Below, piece after piece: positions 52,571 through 61,513 of a DNA stretch of 64,000 bases. Both the position numbers and the translations under genes were made by a program. A model generated the notes under the pieces. The model was not told the DNA's origin, ran no database searches, and saw only the letters and a program-made list of their open reading frames with translations. This DNA is from Acinetobacter sp. ANC 4173. GTDB taxonomy: Bacteria > Pseudomonadota > Gammaproteobacteria > Pseudomonadales > Moraxellaceae. The stretch lies in assembly GCF_004331255.1 (NCBI RefSeq), contig NZ_SJOF01000005.1, forward strand, positions 1 to 64,000, in the 5' to 3' direction. The number at the start of each line of letters is the position of its first letter. The stretch's first letter is position 1.

Positions 52571-53974
52571 TCATGACTGCATCTCTGAAATTTGTTCAAT
52601 CAAGAGATCAAGTGCTTGGATGATGGCTTCATTCATTTCGAAGGAACAGTTGATACGGATGTGATTCTGCTTTTTATTCTTACGATAAAAAAGAATGCTT
52701 GGCGCAATTCCAATCTCATTCTGGATCATTTTTTCATAAATGCGGCTGCTATCTACCTCCTCAGGGAGTGTTATCCAGAGAAAATAACCTGAGGGATAAT
52801 AATGCACAGTGCAATTTTCAGGTAAGTTCTTACTGAGATACTGATAATATTGATTTTTAAGGCGTTTTAAGGTTGTGCGTAGACCTTTTAAATGCTTTTC
52901 ATAATGACGGTGGGAAAGATAATCCACCAATGCATTTTGAATGAATGAGTTGACGGAAATAGTGCTCATCAATTGCAAATGCTGGACATGCTCGGAAAAC
53001 TTCCCAGCATAAACCCAACCGATACGAAAGCCTGCACCTAAAGTTTTGGAAAAGGAAGAGCAGTGCAGGACCAGATTTTGCTGGTCATAATATTTCATAG
53101 ACAGTGGTTTTTTCTGATCATAATAAAGTTCTTCATAGACATCATCTTCAATCAGACAGATGTCATGTAGATGCAGCAGTTTTGCCAGTTCTAATTTGAT
53201 TTCATCACTGACAGTAAATCCAATCGGGTTCTGGCTGTTCAACATCAACAAACAAACTTTAATGGGATAGCTGCTAATGGCTTTTTTAAAGGCGTCTAGA
53301 TCTAAGCCATGTTCAGGGTGTTCTGGAATGGTAATGACTTTTAAGCCTAAATTTTCCGCTGCTTGCCAAGCACCATAAAACACGGTTTCTTGCAGCAGAA
53401 TATAGTCACCTGCTTGGGTCATGGCTCTTAAAGACAAATTTAACGCATCCAGACCGCCTGAAGTAATGACAATATCCGAAGGATCGGTGGGAATGCCTTG
53501 CATGCAGTAGCGTTGCGCAATCAGTTTCCTGAGTTCGTAGTTTCCTGGTGGTAAGCTCGGCATTTGCTCATAGCCGACTCGGTATTTTGCCTGCTGCGCT
53601 AAGGTTCGCATCAGCTTTGGAGAGTAAAGCAGTTGGCTATCGGGAAAAGCACTTCCTAAAGGAATAATTTTTTCAGACTGAATCGATTTTAAATAACGGA
53701 ACACCAGTGAGTTAATTTCAATTTTGTCATTCACAATGACTTTTTTAGCAAGGGCAGCTTGAATCTGATTCTCGGCAATGAAGTAACCTAATTTTTCTTT
53801 GGAATAGATCAGCCCTTGTGCTTCCAGTTCCTGATAGGCATTCATCACGGTAATTAAGCTAAAGCCTGAAGTTTCAACTTGCTGTCTTAAAGAGGGGAGT
53901 TTCTCATGTGCTTTCCACGTCCCTGTTTCAATCAGATGTTTGAGGCTTAAGGCAAGTTGTTCTGATTTATACAT
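52571..53974 (-). CDS. MocR-type regulator (GntR helix-turn-helix fused to aminotransferase)
   Basis: The 467-residue protein joins an N-terminal GntR winged helix (about residues 5-70; ETGTWKAHEKLPSLRQQVET, then VMNAYQELEAQGLIYSKEKL) to a fold-type I aminotransferase domain (about 100-465). The PLP lysine lies in LHCSSFSKTLGAGFRIGWVY, and the substrate-binding arginine is probably in the NHIRINCSF segment. MocR proteins sense PLP or amino compounds and rarely catalyse transamination. The target is unclear: neighbours are the siderophore receptor (convergent) and the cydABX genes upstream on the same strand. Confidence 0.9.
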   Translation of the reverse strand: MYKSEQLALSLKHLIETGTWKAHEKLPSLRQQVETSGFSLITVMNAYQELEAQGLIYSKEKLGYFIAENQIQAALAKKVIVNDKIEINSLVFRYLKSIQSEKIIPLGSAFPDSQLLYSPKLMRTLAQQAKYRVGYEQMPSLPPGNYELRKLIAQRYCMQGIPTDPSDIVITSGGLDALNLSLRAMTQAGDYILLQETVFYGAWQAAENLGLKVITIPEHPEHGLDLDAFKKAISSYPIKVCLLMLNSQNPIGFTVSDEIKLELAKLLHLHDICLIEDDVYEELYYDQKKPLSMKYYDQQNLVLHCSSFSKTLGAGFRIGWVYAGKFSEHVQHLQLMSTISVNSFIQNALVDYLSHRHYEKHLKGLRTTLKRLKNQYYQYLSKNLPENCTVHYYPSGYFLWITLPEEVDSSRIYEKMIQNEIGIAPSILFYRKNKKQNHIRINCSFEMNEAIIQALDLLIEQISEMQS

Positions 53975-54046
53975 AAAGTGTCATGCTCATATGAGAAAGG
54001 GATAGCTGTGATTGCACCGCTATCCGAAGTTTTATCAAGACCATTT

Positions 54047-54169
54047 TTAATAGGCTAGGCTCAGGAGCAGTCTAAAACATCCAGCAATTAAGCCTAGGGA
54101 CAAGAAACCAAAACACCATAATAATATGAACCATGATGTGGGGCTCAAACGATTTTGCATTTTTTTCAT
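54047..54169 (-). CDS. DUF2474 small subunit of cytochrome bd oxidase (CydX-like)
   Basis: This 40-residue frame (MKKMQNRLSPTSWFILLWCF, then GFLSLGLIAGCFRLLLSLAY) lies 14 bp after cydB on the same strand and has a GGTGACC ribosome-site-like sequence before its ATG. It has one membrane helix (about residues 12-36) and the W-x6-G and C-terminal R-x-L-L pattern of DUF2474 proteins that accompany cyanide-insensitive type bd oxidases. It is easily missed because of its size. The likely role is to stabilise CydAB, as CydX does in E. coli. Confidence 0.8.
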   Translation of the reverse strand: MKKMQNRLSPTSWFILLWCFGFLSLGLIAGCFRLLLSLAY

Positions 54170-54183
54170 CGGGGTCACCTTGC

Positions 54184-55188
54184 TTAATGATAGCCTTCAT
54201 CACCAATACGCACTTTGTCACGGAAGACCCAGTAAGATAAAAAGGTATAGGTCAAAATAATCGGAATGAGAATGACAGCACCAACCAACGCAAACTTCAT
54301 ACTTGATTCAGGTGCCGCTGCTTGCCAAATGGAAACCGTAGGTGGAATGATGTTGGGCCATAAACTAATTACAAAACCCGTAAAGGCCAGAAATACCAGT
54401 CCCAACGTTAAAACAAAGGGTTGAGCATCTTTTCGCTGTGCACATGCTTTCAAAATAAGTCCAGAACAGATTAGCACCAAAACAGGTACAGGGCTGAAAT
54501 AGAACAGATTCGGTAAGCTAAACCAGCGCTGCGCAATTTCAGGATGGCTTATGGGGGTGTAGATACTGACCGCGCCAAATACAATCAATAAGGTGATAAT
54601 GAGCTTAGGCATCAGCTCATACATTTTAGCTTGTAAATCTGCCTCGGTTTTCATGATGAGCCATGAACAGCCTAATGCGCTATACATGATAACCACCCCC
54701 AAGCCCACGAACAAAGAGAATGGGGTCAGCCAGTCGAGTGCGCCACCACTATAAATACCATTTTGTGTTTCAATTCCTTGAATGTACGCGCCGAGAATCA
54801 CGCCTTGGAAGAAGCTGGAAAAGAATGAACCCCAAATAAAGGCCTGATCCCATAATGGCTTGCTGCGATGGGCTTTAAAGCGGAATTCGAAAGCCACGCC
54901 TCGAAAAATCAAAGCCACCACCATAAAAATGATGGGTAAATACAAGGCGGATAACACGGTGGAATAGACCAGCGGAAAGGCAGCAAATAGCCCAGCGCCA
55001 CCCAAGACCATCCAAGTTTCATTACCATCCCAGACAGGGGCAACGGTATTCATCATCACGTCACGTTCTTGATGCCCTTGAATAAATGGGAACAGTATGC
55101 CAATGCCCAAATCAAAGCCATCCATAACCACGTAAATCAATACGCCCAAGCCAATGATACCGACCCAGACTAATGCAAGATCAATCAT
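54184..55188 (-). CDS. cydB: Cytochrome bd ubiquinol oxidase subunit II
   Basis: The ATG at 55188 is chosen because it overlaps the cydA stop (ATGATTGA) and gives the usual N-terminus MIDLALVWVGIIGLGVLIYV; 334 residues result. An upstream start at 55251 would lie inside cydA. About eight to nine membrane helices are present, with the family motifs MDGFDLGIGILFPF, PVWDGNETWMVLGGAGLFAA and FRGVAFEFRFKA. It binds quinol oxidase subunit I in the inner membrane and supports heme assembly. Confidence 0.93.
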   Translation of the reverse strand: MIDLALVWVGIIGLGVLIYVVMDGFDLGIGILFPFIQGHQERDVMMNTVAPVWDGNETWMVLGGAGLFAAFPLVYSTVLSALYLPIIFMVVALIFRGVAFEFRFKAHRSKPLWDQAFIWGSFFSSFFQGVILGAYIQGIETQNGIYSGGALDWLTPFSLFVGLGVVIMYSALGCSWLIMKTEADLQAKMYELMPKLIITLLIVFGAVSIYTPISHPEIAQRWFSLPNLFYFSPVPVLVLICSGLILKACAQRKDAQPFVLTLGLVFLAFTGFVISLWPNIIPPTVSIWQAAAPESSMKFALVGAVILIPIILTYTFLSYWVFRDKVRIGDEGYH

Positions 55189-56659
55189 GATGTTGCTCCT
55201 TATTTGCAGTGGTTTGGCTTGCTGAGCCATCAATTGCTTCATCGACAGCACTCAATGGTCGCATAGGCGTTTTAAAGTGCCCTGGACCTGCAAACTGCGA
55301 ATTTACACTTTCTATATGTACGGGACCTGACTTGATTAATTTCAGTATGTAGTAGATGCCAGTACCGAAAACCACGGTATAGACCAGTACAAAAATGATC
55401 AGACTCAGACCTACTTGATCTGCGGTGACGGTATGCGATAGACCATGTTGGGTACGAATCACGCCATAGACTACCCAAGGCTGTCTGCCGACTTCCGTGG
55501 TGACCCAACCTGCGAGTAAGGCGATATAACCTGTCGGTCCCATAACGGTGGCAAACTTATGAAACCAGCGGCTTTCATATAATCGGTCTTGTTTACGTAG
55601 CCATAAAGCAGTCAGTGACATCAACACCATGAGCATGCCGAGTCCCACCATCACGCGGAAACTCCAGAACACGATTGGAACAGGTGGACGATCTTCAGGG
55701 GCGAAGTCTTTTAAGCCTGTGACTTTGCCATCCATGGAATGGGTTAAAATTAAGCTACCTAAATTCGGGATGCCTAGCTCAAAGGCATTACGTTCATTCT
55801 CCATATCGGGTAAAGCGAATAACAGTAAAGGCATACCATGATCATGATTGGTTTCCCAGTGACCTTCAATTGCAGCCAATTTAGTCGGTTGATGCTCAAG
55901 GGTATTCAGACCATGCTGATCCCCAATCACCACTTGTAGGCATGAAGTTACGAGCACCATCCAAAGTCCCATGGAGAAGGATTTTTTGACCAACGCATCG
56001 CGACGACCTTTGAGTAAATGCCATGCTGCTGTACCTACAACCAATAAGGAAGATACAAGGAACGCTGCGGTTGCCATATGGGCAAAGCGATAGGGGAAGG
56101 ATGGGTTAAACACAATTGCCCACCAGTCAGATGGGACAATGATGCCATTTTCGATAGCAAAGCCTTGCGGGGTCTGCATCCAGCTGTTGGACGATAAAAT
56201 CCAGAACATGGAGATACAGGTACCAATGGCGACCATCAAGGTAGCAAAAAAATGAGCCTTAGGACCGACACGTCCCCAACCGAACAGCATGATGCCTAGA
56301 AAGCCAGCTTCAAGGAAAAAGGCGCTTAGAACCTCATAGGCCAGTAATGGACCAGTAACCGAACCAGCAATACGGGAAAATTCACTCCAGTTGGTACCGA
56401 ATTGATATGACATGACAATGCCTGATACGACACCCATGGCAAAGGCGACAGCAAAAATCTTAATCCAGTATTTAAACAGATCTTTATAAATCGGGTTTTG
56501 GGTGCGCAACCATTTCCATTCCAGCAGTGCTAGAAAGCATGCTAAGCCAATCGAAGTTGCGGGAAAAATGATGTGAAATGAAACTGTAAAGGCAAATTGA
56601 ATTCGTGCGAGTTCAAGTGCAGTTAAACCGAGGCTCATAGGACCTCCCATTTCAGACAT
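55181..56659 (-). CDS. cydA: Cytochrome bd ubiquinol oxidase subunit I
   Basis: The 492-residue protein has the CydA fold of about nine helices: heme-ligand region FAFTVSFHIIFPATSIGLAC (the histidine at about residue 19), a second ligand region around VMSYQFGTNWSEFSRIAGSV, GDQHGLNTLEHQPTKLAAIE and the GRQPWVVYGVIRTQHG motif. It oxidises ubiquinol and reduces oxygen without proton pumping. The length, shorter than the 522 residues of E. coli CydA, and the DUF2474 partner suggest the short Q-loop, cyanide-insensitive (Cio) branch. It lies first in cydAB-DUF2474. Confidence 0.93.
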   Translation of the reverse strand: MSEMGGPMSLGLTALELARIQFAFTVSFHIIFPATSIGLACFLALLEWKWLRTQNPIYKDLFKYWIKIFAVAFAMGVVSGIVMSYQFGTNWSEFSRIAGSVTGPLLAYEVLSAFFLEAGFLGIMLFGWGRVGPKAHFFATLMVAIGTCISMFWILSSNSWMQTPQGFAIENGIIVPSDWWAIVFNPSFPYRFAHMATAAFLVSSLLVVGTAAWHLLKGRRDALVKKSFSMGLWMVLVTSCLQVVIGDQHGLNTLEHQPTKLAAIEGHWETNHDHGMPLLLFALPDMENERNAFELGIPNLGSLILTHSMDGKVTGLKDFAPEDRPPVPIVFWSFRVMVGLGMLMVLMSLTALWLRKQDRLYESRWFHKFATVMGPTGYIALLAGWVTTEVGRQPWVVYGVIRTQHGLSHTVTADQVGLSLIIFVLVYTVVFGTGIYYILKLIKSGPVHIESVNSQFAGPGHFKTPMRPLSAVDEAIDGSASQTTANKEQHHD

Positions 56660-56929
56660 GGGTTTCTGAGATTTTTTAAACTAACACTATTTATTTTAGT
56701 GTTATAGAGAATTATAGATCGTTTCATCAAAACTACCTACTTTGAAGAATTATCCAGATTTTGCAGGACACAGAATTCAAGATGTAGGTACAAAAATATG
56801 TTATATAAAATATAACAGAGAAAGTAGATAAAAAGACTCTGTTATATTCATACAGCACAATTCTGTAGCTACTGCTGATTTGAAAAAGAATCAAAATAAC
56901 AAACATGAATCAATCTGGATGGTGATGAA

Positions 56930-57751
56930 ATGTTTGTTACAGAGAGCTTGAATAGAATTCCTGAGATAGTTGAACAGGAGGCTTTTTCAGCGAAGTTGAA
57001 AAAGAAGCTGGCACAGAAATTTGTGAATCTAGAAGCAACACTGCTGCGTGCGAAAGTGTTACGCGAGCTTTCTAAGGAGAAAGCAAACTATATTGTGCAG
57101 TCGGCAATTCAGCCTGAGCAGGCAAGTTTTGCTTACCTATTCGCGCCTTTTATTCTGGGAAATTTAAATCAAACCACCATCTATCATACTCAAGCAACTG
57201 TACCAGTACTGATTTTATTGAACCGTTACTATCAGGTGGAGAAAAAGCTGCACTTGAAAGTGGATGATGTACTACAAGCTCTGAATATTTATCTCGATTT
57301 GCATGATACAGACTTGGATGAGGTGGATTTTTTCTATTATGCCTTGTTAAATGCTTTGTGCCGAGCAGATGTCGCCCAGATTTATTTAATTACTCACTTA
57401 AAGCTTGATGCCCAAAAAATAGCGGCGGTTGAACAGTTTTTTAAAATCAAGATTCATCTTATTTCAACTGATCCATCGGACAAAATCATGAACTGTGCAG
57501 AATTAAACATGCGTCAGTTATTGTTTAAAAATAAAGATCAAAGCTATATCGAATTATGTGAAAAGTTATCCAAACTTAATGCGCAATTACTCAGTGTAAA
57601 TGGAAGTTATAACCAAGAACAAGCCACGCAATTGGTCGAAGACATGTTCTATGCCGAGCATATTTATGAAAAGTTATCGGTCTATGCTGAATATATGCAG
57701 ACCTGCCTACAGAATACGGTCTCTAGTCATCCTGTAACTCTTTTAGTTTGA
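56930..57751 (+). CDS. Protein of unknown function upstream of the siroheme reductase
   Basis: I do not recognise this 273-residue protein. It is soluble and mainly helical by pattern (leucine-rich, KLKKKLAQKFVNLEATLLRA near the N-terminus), with no signal peptide or metal motif. A central stretch, HTQATVPVLILLNRYYQVEK, and a terminal SVYAEYMQTCLQNTVSSHP are notable. It ends 70 bp before the siroheme reductase gene and reads in the same direction, so the two may be co-transcribed. It starts with ATG at 56930 after GATGGTGA, a weak ribosome site. Confidence 0.75.
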   Translation: MFVTESLNRIPEIVEQEAFSAKLKKKLAQKFVNLEATLLRAKVLRELSKEKANYIVQSAIQPEQASFAYLFAPFILGNLNQTTIYHTQATVPVLILLNRYYQVEKKLHLKVDDVLQALNIYLDLHDTDLDEVDFFYYALLNALCRADVAQIYLITHLKLDAQKIAAVEQFFKIKIHLISTDPSDKIMNCAELNMRQLLFKNKDQSYIELCEKLSKLNAQLLSVNGSYNQEQATQLVEDMFYAEHIYEKLSVYAEYMQTCLQNTVSSHPVTLLV

Positions 57752-57821
57752 TTCATTTCATTCATTCTCATCAAGAATGCATTTATTTCATATTTATCGC
57801 ATAAATAGATAGGTAGCCCAG

Positions 57822-59474
57822 ATGTTTCTATATACAGATTTTGACCAGAATTTATTGAATGAACGTGTCGCACAATTTCGTGATCAAACTCAGCGTTATT
57901 TAGAGGGAAAACTGACTGAAGAAGAATATCGGCCATTGCGTTTACAAAATGGTTTATATATTCAACGTTATGCACCGATGTTACGTTTAGCCGTGCCTTA
58001 TGGCCTAATGAATTCAAAGCAATTGCGTAAGGTGGCTGAGGTTGCACAGAAGTATGATCGTGGTTATGCACATATTTCAACCCGTCAAAATATTCAACTG
58101 AATTGGCCACAGCTTGAAGATGTACCTGATATTTTGCAGGAACTGGCTACCGTACACATGCATTCCATTCAGACCAGTGGCAACTGTATTCGAAATACCA
58201 CCACAGACCAGTATGCAGGGGTGGTTGAAGGGGAGTTGACTGATCCACGTCCCACCTGTGAACTGATTCGCCAGTGGAGTACCTTTCATCCTGAGTTCAC
58301 TTTTCTCCCTCGTAAATTTAAAATAGCGGTCTGTGCACATCCTGAACAAGACCGAGCTGCTACGACTTTCCATGATGTGGGGGTATATATTGTTAAAAAT
58401 GAAGCAGGGAAAATTGGCTATCAAATTAAAGTTGGTGGTGGACTTGGGCGTACGCCTTTAGCAGGGCATATTATTAAAAAATTCTTAGCCCGTGAAGACT
58501 TAATTGCTTACTTAGATGCCATCATGCGCGTCTATAACTTGCATGGTCGTCGCGATAATAAGTATAAAGCCCGCATCAAAATTTTAGTGAAAGCATTAAC
58601 TCCTGAAGGCTTTGCTGAAAAAGTTGAAATGGAATTTGCACATACTCAGACTCAGCTAAAAGTTCAGCAAAGTGTTTTAGAGCAAATGGATGCCGTATTT
58701 CAACCATTTTTGTATGAACACTTAGAACAGCATGATTTTAAAGCTTTATTTAAGCAGTATCCGAAGTTTAAACATTGGTTCAATATTAATACCCATCCGC
58801 ATAAAGTGATCGGTTATCGCATCGTTACGATCAGCTTGAAACGGGCTGGTGTAGCGCCGGGTGATATGACTTCCGATGAAATGCGTTTAATTGCAGATTT
58901 GGCTGACCAATATACCTTTGGTGAGTTACGAACCACGCATGAGCAAAATATTGCCTTAACCGACGTACGCCAAAAGGATTTGTTTGAACTGTGGAATGTA
59001 CTGGATCAGGCAAACCTAGCCCGTGCACATATTGGCTTCCTGACTGACATGATTTGCTGCCCCGGTGGTGATTTTTGCTCATTGGCAAATGCTAAATCTA
59101 TTCCGGTGTATGAAGCCATCGCTCGTCGTTTTGATGATCTAGACACTATATATAATCTAGGCAAAGTTGATCTGAATATTTCAGGCTGTATGAATGCGTG
59201 TGGGCATCACCATGTCGGTAATATTGGTATTTTAGGTGTCGATAAAAAAGGTGCTGAATATTATCAAATTAGCTTAGGTGGCAACTCTGACCATGATGCA
59301 GCTCTTGGCGATATTTTAGGGCCTTCCTTTCCAGCGGAAGATATTCCTGATGTGCTCGAAGAAATTCTGAATACTTATTTGGATCTGCGTTTAGCGCATG
59401 AATCTTTTTTAGAAACCTACAAACGTGTCTCGATTCAGCCATTTAAAGAACGGGCTTATGCGGATATAGGCTGA
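57822..59474 (+). CDS. Siroheme-dependent nitrite/sulfite reductase
   Basis: The 550-residue protein has two ferredoxin-like/siroheme half-domains. Signatures include HISTRQNIQLNWPQLEDVPD (about residues 87-106), the first-half TSGNCIRNTTTDQYAGV, KIGYQIKVGGGLGRTPL and the 4Fe-4S/siroheme cysteines in ICCPGGDFCSLANAKS and LNISGCMNACGHHHVGNIGI. It reduces sulfite to sulfide or nitrite to ammonia with six electrons. The length fits the CysI-like sulfite reductase common in Acinetobacter. Ferredoxin or NADPH partners are not adjacent. It overlaps the lrgA-like start by one base. Confidence 0.88.
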   Translation: MFLYTDFDQNLLNERVAQFRDQTQRYLEGKLTEEEYRPLRLQNGLYIQRYAPMLRLAVPYGLMNSKQLRKVAEVAQKYDRGYAHISTRQNIQLNWPQLEDVPDILQELATVHMHSIQTSGNCIRNTTTDQYAGVVEGELTDPRPTCELIRQWSTFHPEFTFLPRKFKIAVCAHPEQDRAATTFHDVGVYIVKNEAGKIGYQIKVGGGLGRTPLAGHIIKKFLAREDLIAYLDAIMRVYNLHGRRDNKYKARIKILVKALTPEGFAEKVEMEFAHTQTQLKVQQSVLEQMDAVFQPFLYEHLEQHDFKALFKQYPKFKHWFNINTHPHKVIGYRIVTISLKRAGVAPGDMTSDEMRLIADLADQYTFGELRTTHEQNIALTDVRQKDLFELWNVLDQANLARAHIGFLTDMICCPGGDFCSLANAKSIPVYEAIARRFDDLDTIYNLGKVDLNISGCMNACGHHHVGNIGILGVDKKGAEYYQISLGGNSDHDAALGDILGPSFPAEDIPDVLEEILNTYLDLRLAHESFLETYKRVSIQPFKERAYADIG

Positions 59475-59878
59475 TGTTAAATATCCGAACTCCGCTCAAT
59501 CGGTTCAAAAGTTTAAGCTCCCCAATCATCATCATTTTAGCTGTTTGGGGTTGTGCTTATGTTTTGCAAAAGCTGCTGAGCTTACCTGTGGCATCGGGTG
59601 TATTGGGCTTCTTTCTGCTGTTGTTCTTGCTTGAAATGAAATGGTTGAAACTAGCTCATGTTGAACAGGGTGCCGATCTGTTACTGGCTGAACTGCTGCT
59701 GTTTTTCATTCCGCCCGTGGTGGGCGTGATTCAATATCAGGACTTACTGATCGTCAGTGGTTGGAAAATCTTGCTGGTGATTTTAATCAGTACCGCTTTG
59801 GTGATGATGGCTTCTGTATATACAGTGCATATGTTCTTAAAGAAGGAAGTACGTAAACAGGAAAATCTGTATGACTGA
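59474..59878 (+). CDS. lrgA: CidA/LrgA-family membrane protein
   Basis: The 134-residue protein has four membrane helices and the holin-like CidA/LrgA pattern: ILAVWGCAYVLQKLLSLPVA (about residues 21-40), SGVLGFFLLLFLLEMKWLKL and GADLLLAELLLFFIPPVVGV. It works with the following lrgB-like gene, with which it overlaps by 8 bp, in controlling membrane permeability or export of small metabolites such as pyruvate or glycolate. Its start overlaps the reductase stop (TGATG). Confidence 0.88.
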   Translation: MLNIRTPLNRFKSLSSPIIIILAVWGCAYVLQKLLSLPVASGVLGFFLLLFLLEMKWLKLAHVEQGADLLLAELLLFFIPPVVGVIQYQDLLIVSGWKILLVILISTALVMMASVYTVHMFLKKEVRKQENLYD

Positions 59879-60581
59879 GTTCTGGGGGCTTTTTTACTTG
59901 GTCTGGACCATATTGTGTTATTTCATGGCAAAGCGGTTCTTTGTTCGAACACAAAAAATCTATTTATCTCCGATTATTGTCGTCCCTGTCTTGAGCATCA
60001 TACTGATCTTTCTTTTACAGCATCAGTTTCAAGACTATTACCGCTATACCCAATATCTGGTGGCGATGCTTGGCCCAATCACCGTGGCTTTTGCTATTCC
60101 TGTATTTCGTTACCGCCGCATGATTCAGCAACATTTTAAAGTCTTACTGCTCAGTTCCAGCCTCGCCATGTTGGTGGGTATTTTTAGCAGTTGGTTTTTG
60201 GCCAGTCTGATGAACTTTGATGACATTGTTAAAAATAGTCTATTGGCGCGTTCCATTTCAATTCCCTTTGCTTTGATACTGACTGAAAAAGTCGGTGGAT
60301 CCATCAGCTTAATTCCACTCTTTACCGTGATTACAGGTTTAGTTGGCATGTTGTTGGGAGATGTTCTGCTGTTATGGATGCGGTTCAAGAACAGAATTGC
60401 TTCGGGGGCTGCATTGGGTAATGCCGCACATGCCATGGGTATTGCGCGTGCAAGACAGCGACATGAATTGGAAGGGGTCATTGCCAGCCTTTCCATGATT
60501 ATTTCAGGAATCATCATGGTGCTATTTGCTCCCACAGTGATTGCACTGACAAAGTACATCCTTGGCGCTATAGCGTTTTAA
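59871..60581 (+). CDS. lrgB: CidB/LrgB-family membrane protein
   Basis: The 236-residue protein has about seven membrane segments with the LrgB motifs YLVAMLGPITVAFAIPVFRY (about residues 62-81), LARSISIPFALILTEKVGG and GAALGNAAHAMGIARARQRH. It forms a pair with the upstream lrgA-like gene. The family is linked to membrane integrity and, in plants and some bacteria, to glycolate or pyruvate transport. Coupling to a siroheme reductase gene is unusual. Confidence 0.9.
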   Translation: MTEFWGLFYLVWTILCYFMAKRFFVRTQKIYLSPIIVVPVLSIILIFLLQHQFQDYYRYTQYLVAMLGPITVAFAIPVFRYRRMIQQHFKVLLLSSSLAMLVGIFSSWFLASLMNFDDIVKNSLLARSISIPFALILTEKVGGSISLIPLFTVITGLVGMLLGDVLLLWMRFKNRIASGAALGNAAHAMGIARARQRHELEGVIASLSMIISGIIMVLFAPTVIALTKYILGAIAF

Positions 60582-60601
60582 ATCATAATAAGGAATCGCA
60601 G

Positions 60602-61513
60602 ATGAATCCGATGTCACAGGTAACGACAACGTTAAGCTCCAAAAGCTATGTTGCGGCTTTTCTCCTTATTTTGCTCATGGTGGCGGCTGCTTATGGCTTG
60701 CAGGACCGAGAAATTATTTTACCTGAAATGGCGGCGATGGCGGTTGGGTTATGGGTTTATCAAGATAAACAGTGGCTGAATCAACCCGATAAAATTTTTA
60801 TTTTGCCTAGTCTGACGGCAGTAATTGGCTTCTGCATTAATCTAATGCCAGTTTCGTACCTGTTTAAACTGGTTTTGGTTCTCTGTGGCATGTTGTTCGT
60901 CATGCGGATGTTTAACTATATATTACCACCTGCATTGGCTACGGGTTTCTTGCCGATTGTAACGCAAGCCGATGAACTATCATTTTTGATTTCGATTTTT
61001 GCCACCAGTTTTATCCTAATGTTGGGTGTTGTGCTCTTTAAACTGAACCAAGGCGTGCAGAAAAAAGTAATTTTGATCGAAGAAAAATCGGGGTGTATGC
61101 CAGTATTACTTTAATCGGTTTTGCACTTGCTGCGATATTTAAGGTTGAAGCAATGGCACTGATTCCGCCGATTACCGTGATGGTGTATGAATCACTGAAT
61201 ATGATGATGTATTCGTTGAAAATGTGTCTTAAGCAGGTTGCTGTATCAACCCTGTCTATCTCAATGGCTGTGTCAATGCAGTTCTTGATTCAAGATTGGA
61301 TGCTGCTCACCCTAATATATATGCCCTTGATGTTTGCTTTGCTCAAGCTTTTTGTATGCCTTTCCATTTTTGGTTTTTGTCTTCCCACAAGACAGTTTGA
61401 TGCATTTACCAGTTGCCTCATGTTTGATGGCGAGTTTTTCACTGGGGTGTGTATTTGTATCGAACTTATTTTCAACAGATTGCTATTGAGAAATCTTATT
61501 CATAGTTCTATGG
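60602..61513 (+). pseudogene. Frameshifted, IS-truncated membrane protein (HPP-like?)
   Basis: The first frame (60602-61114) encodes about 170 residues with four to five membrane helices, including LPEMAAMAVGLWVYQDKQWL and YILPPALATGFLPIVTQ, the latter resembling HPP-family proteins. It stops just after KVILIEEKSG. The natural continuation VYASITLIGFALAAIFKVEA and ALIPPITVMVYESLNMM is found one frame over (from 61093). A frameshift near 61090 therefore splits one gene into two frames. The second frame runs into the IS at 61514 and loses its natural end. It lies 20 bp after lrgB and was probably the last gene of that operon. Confidence 0.6.
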
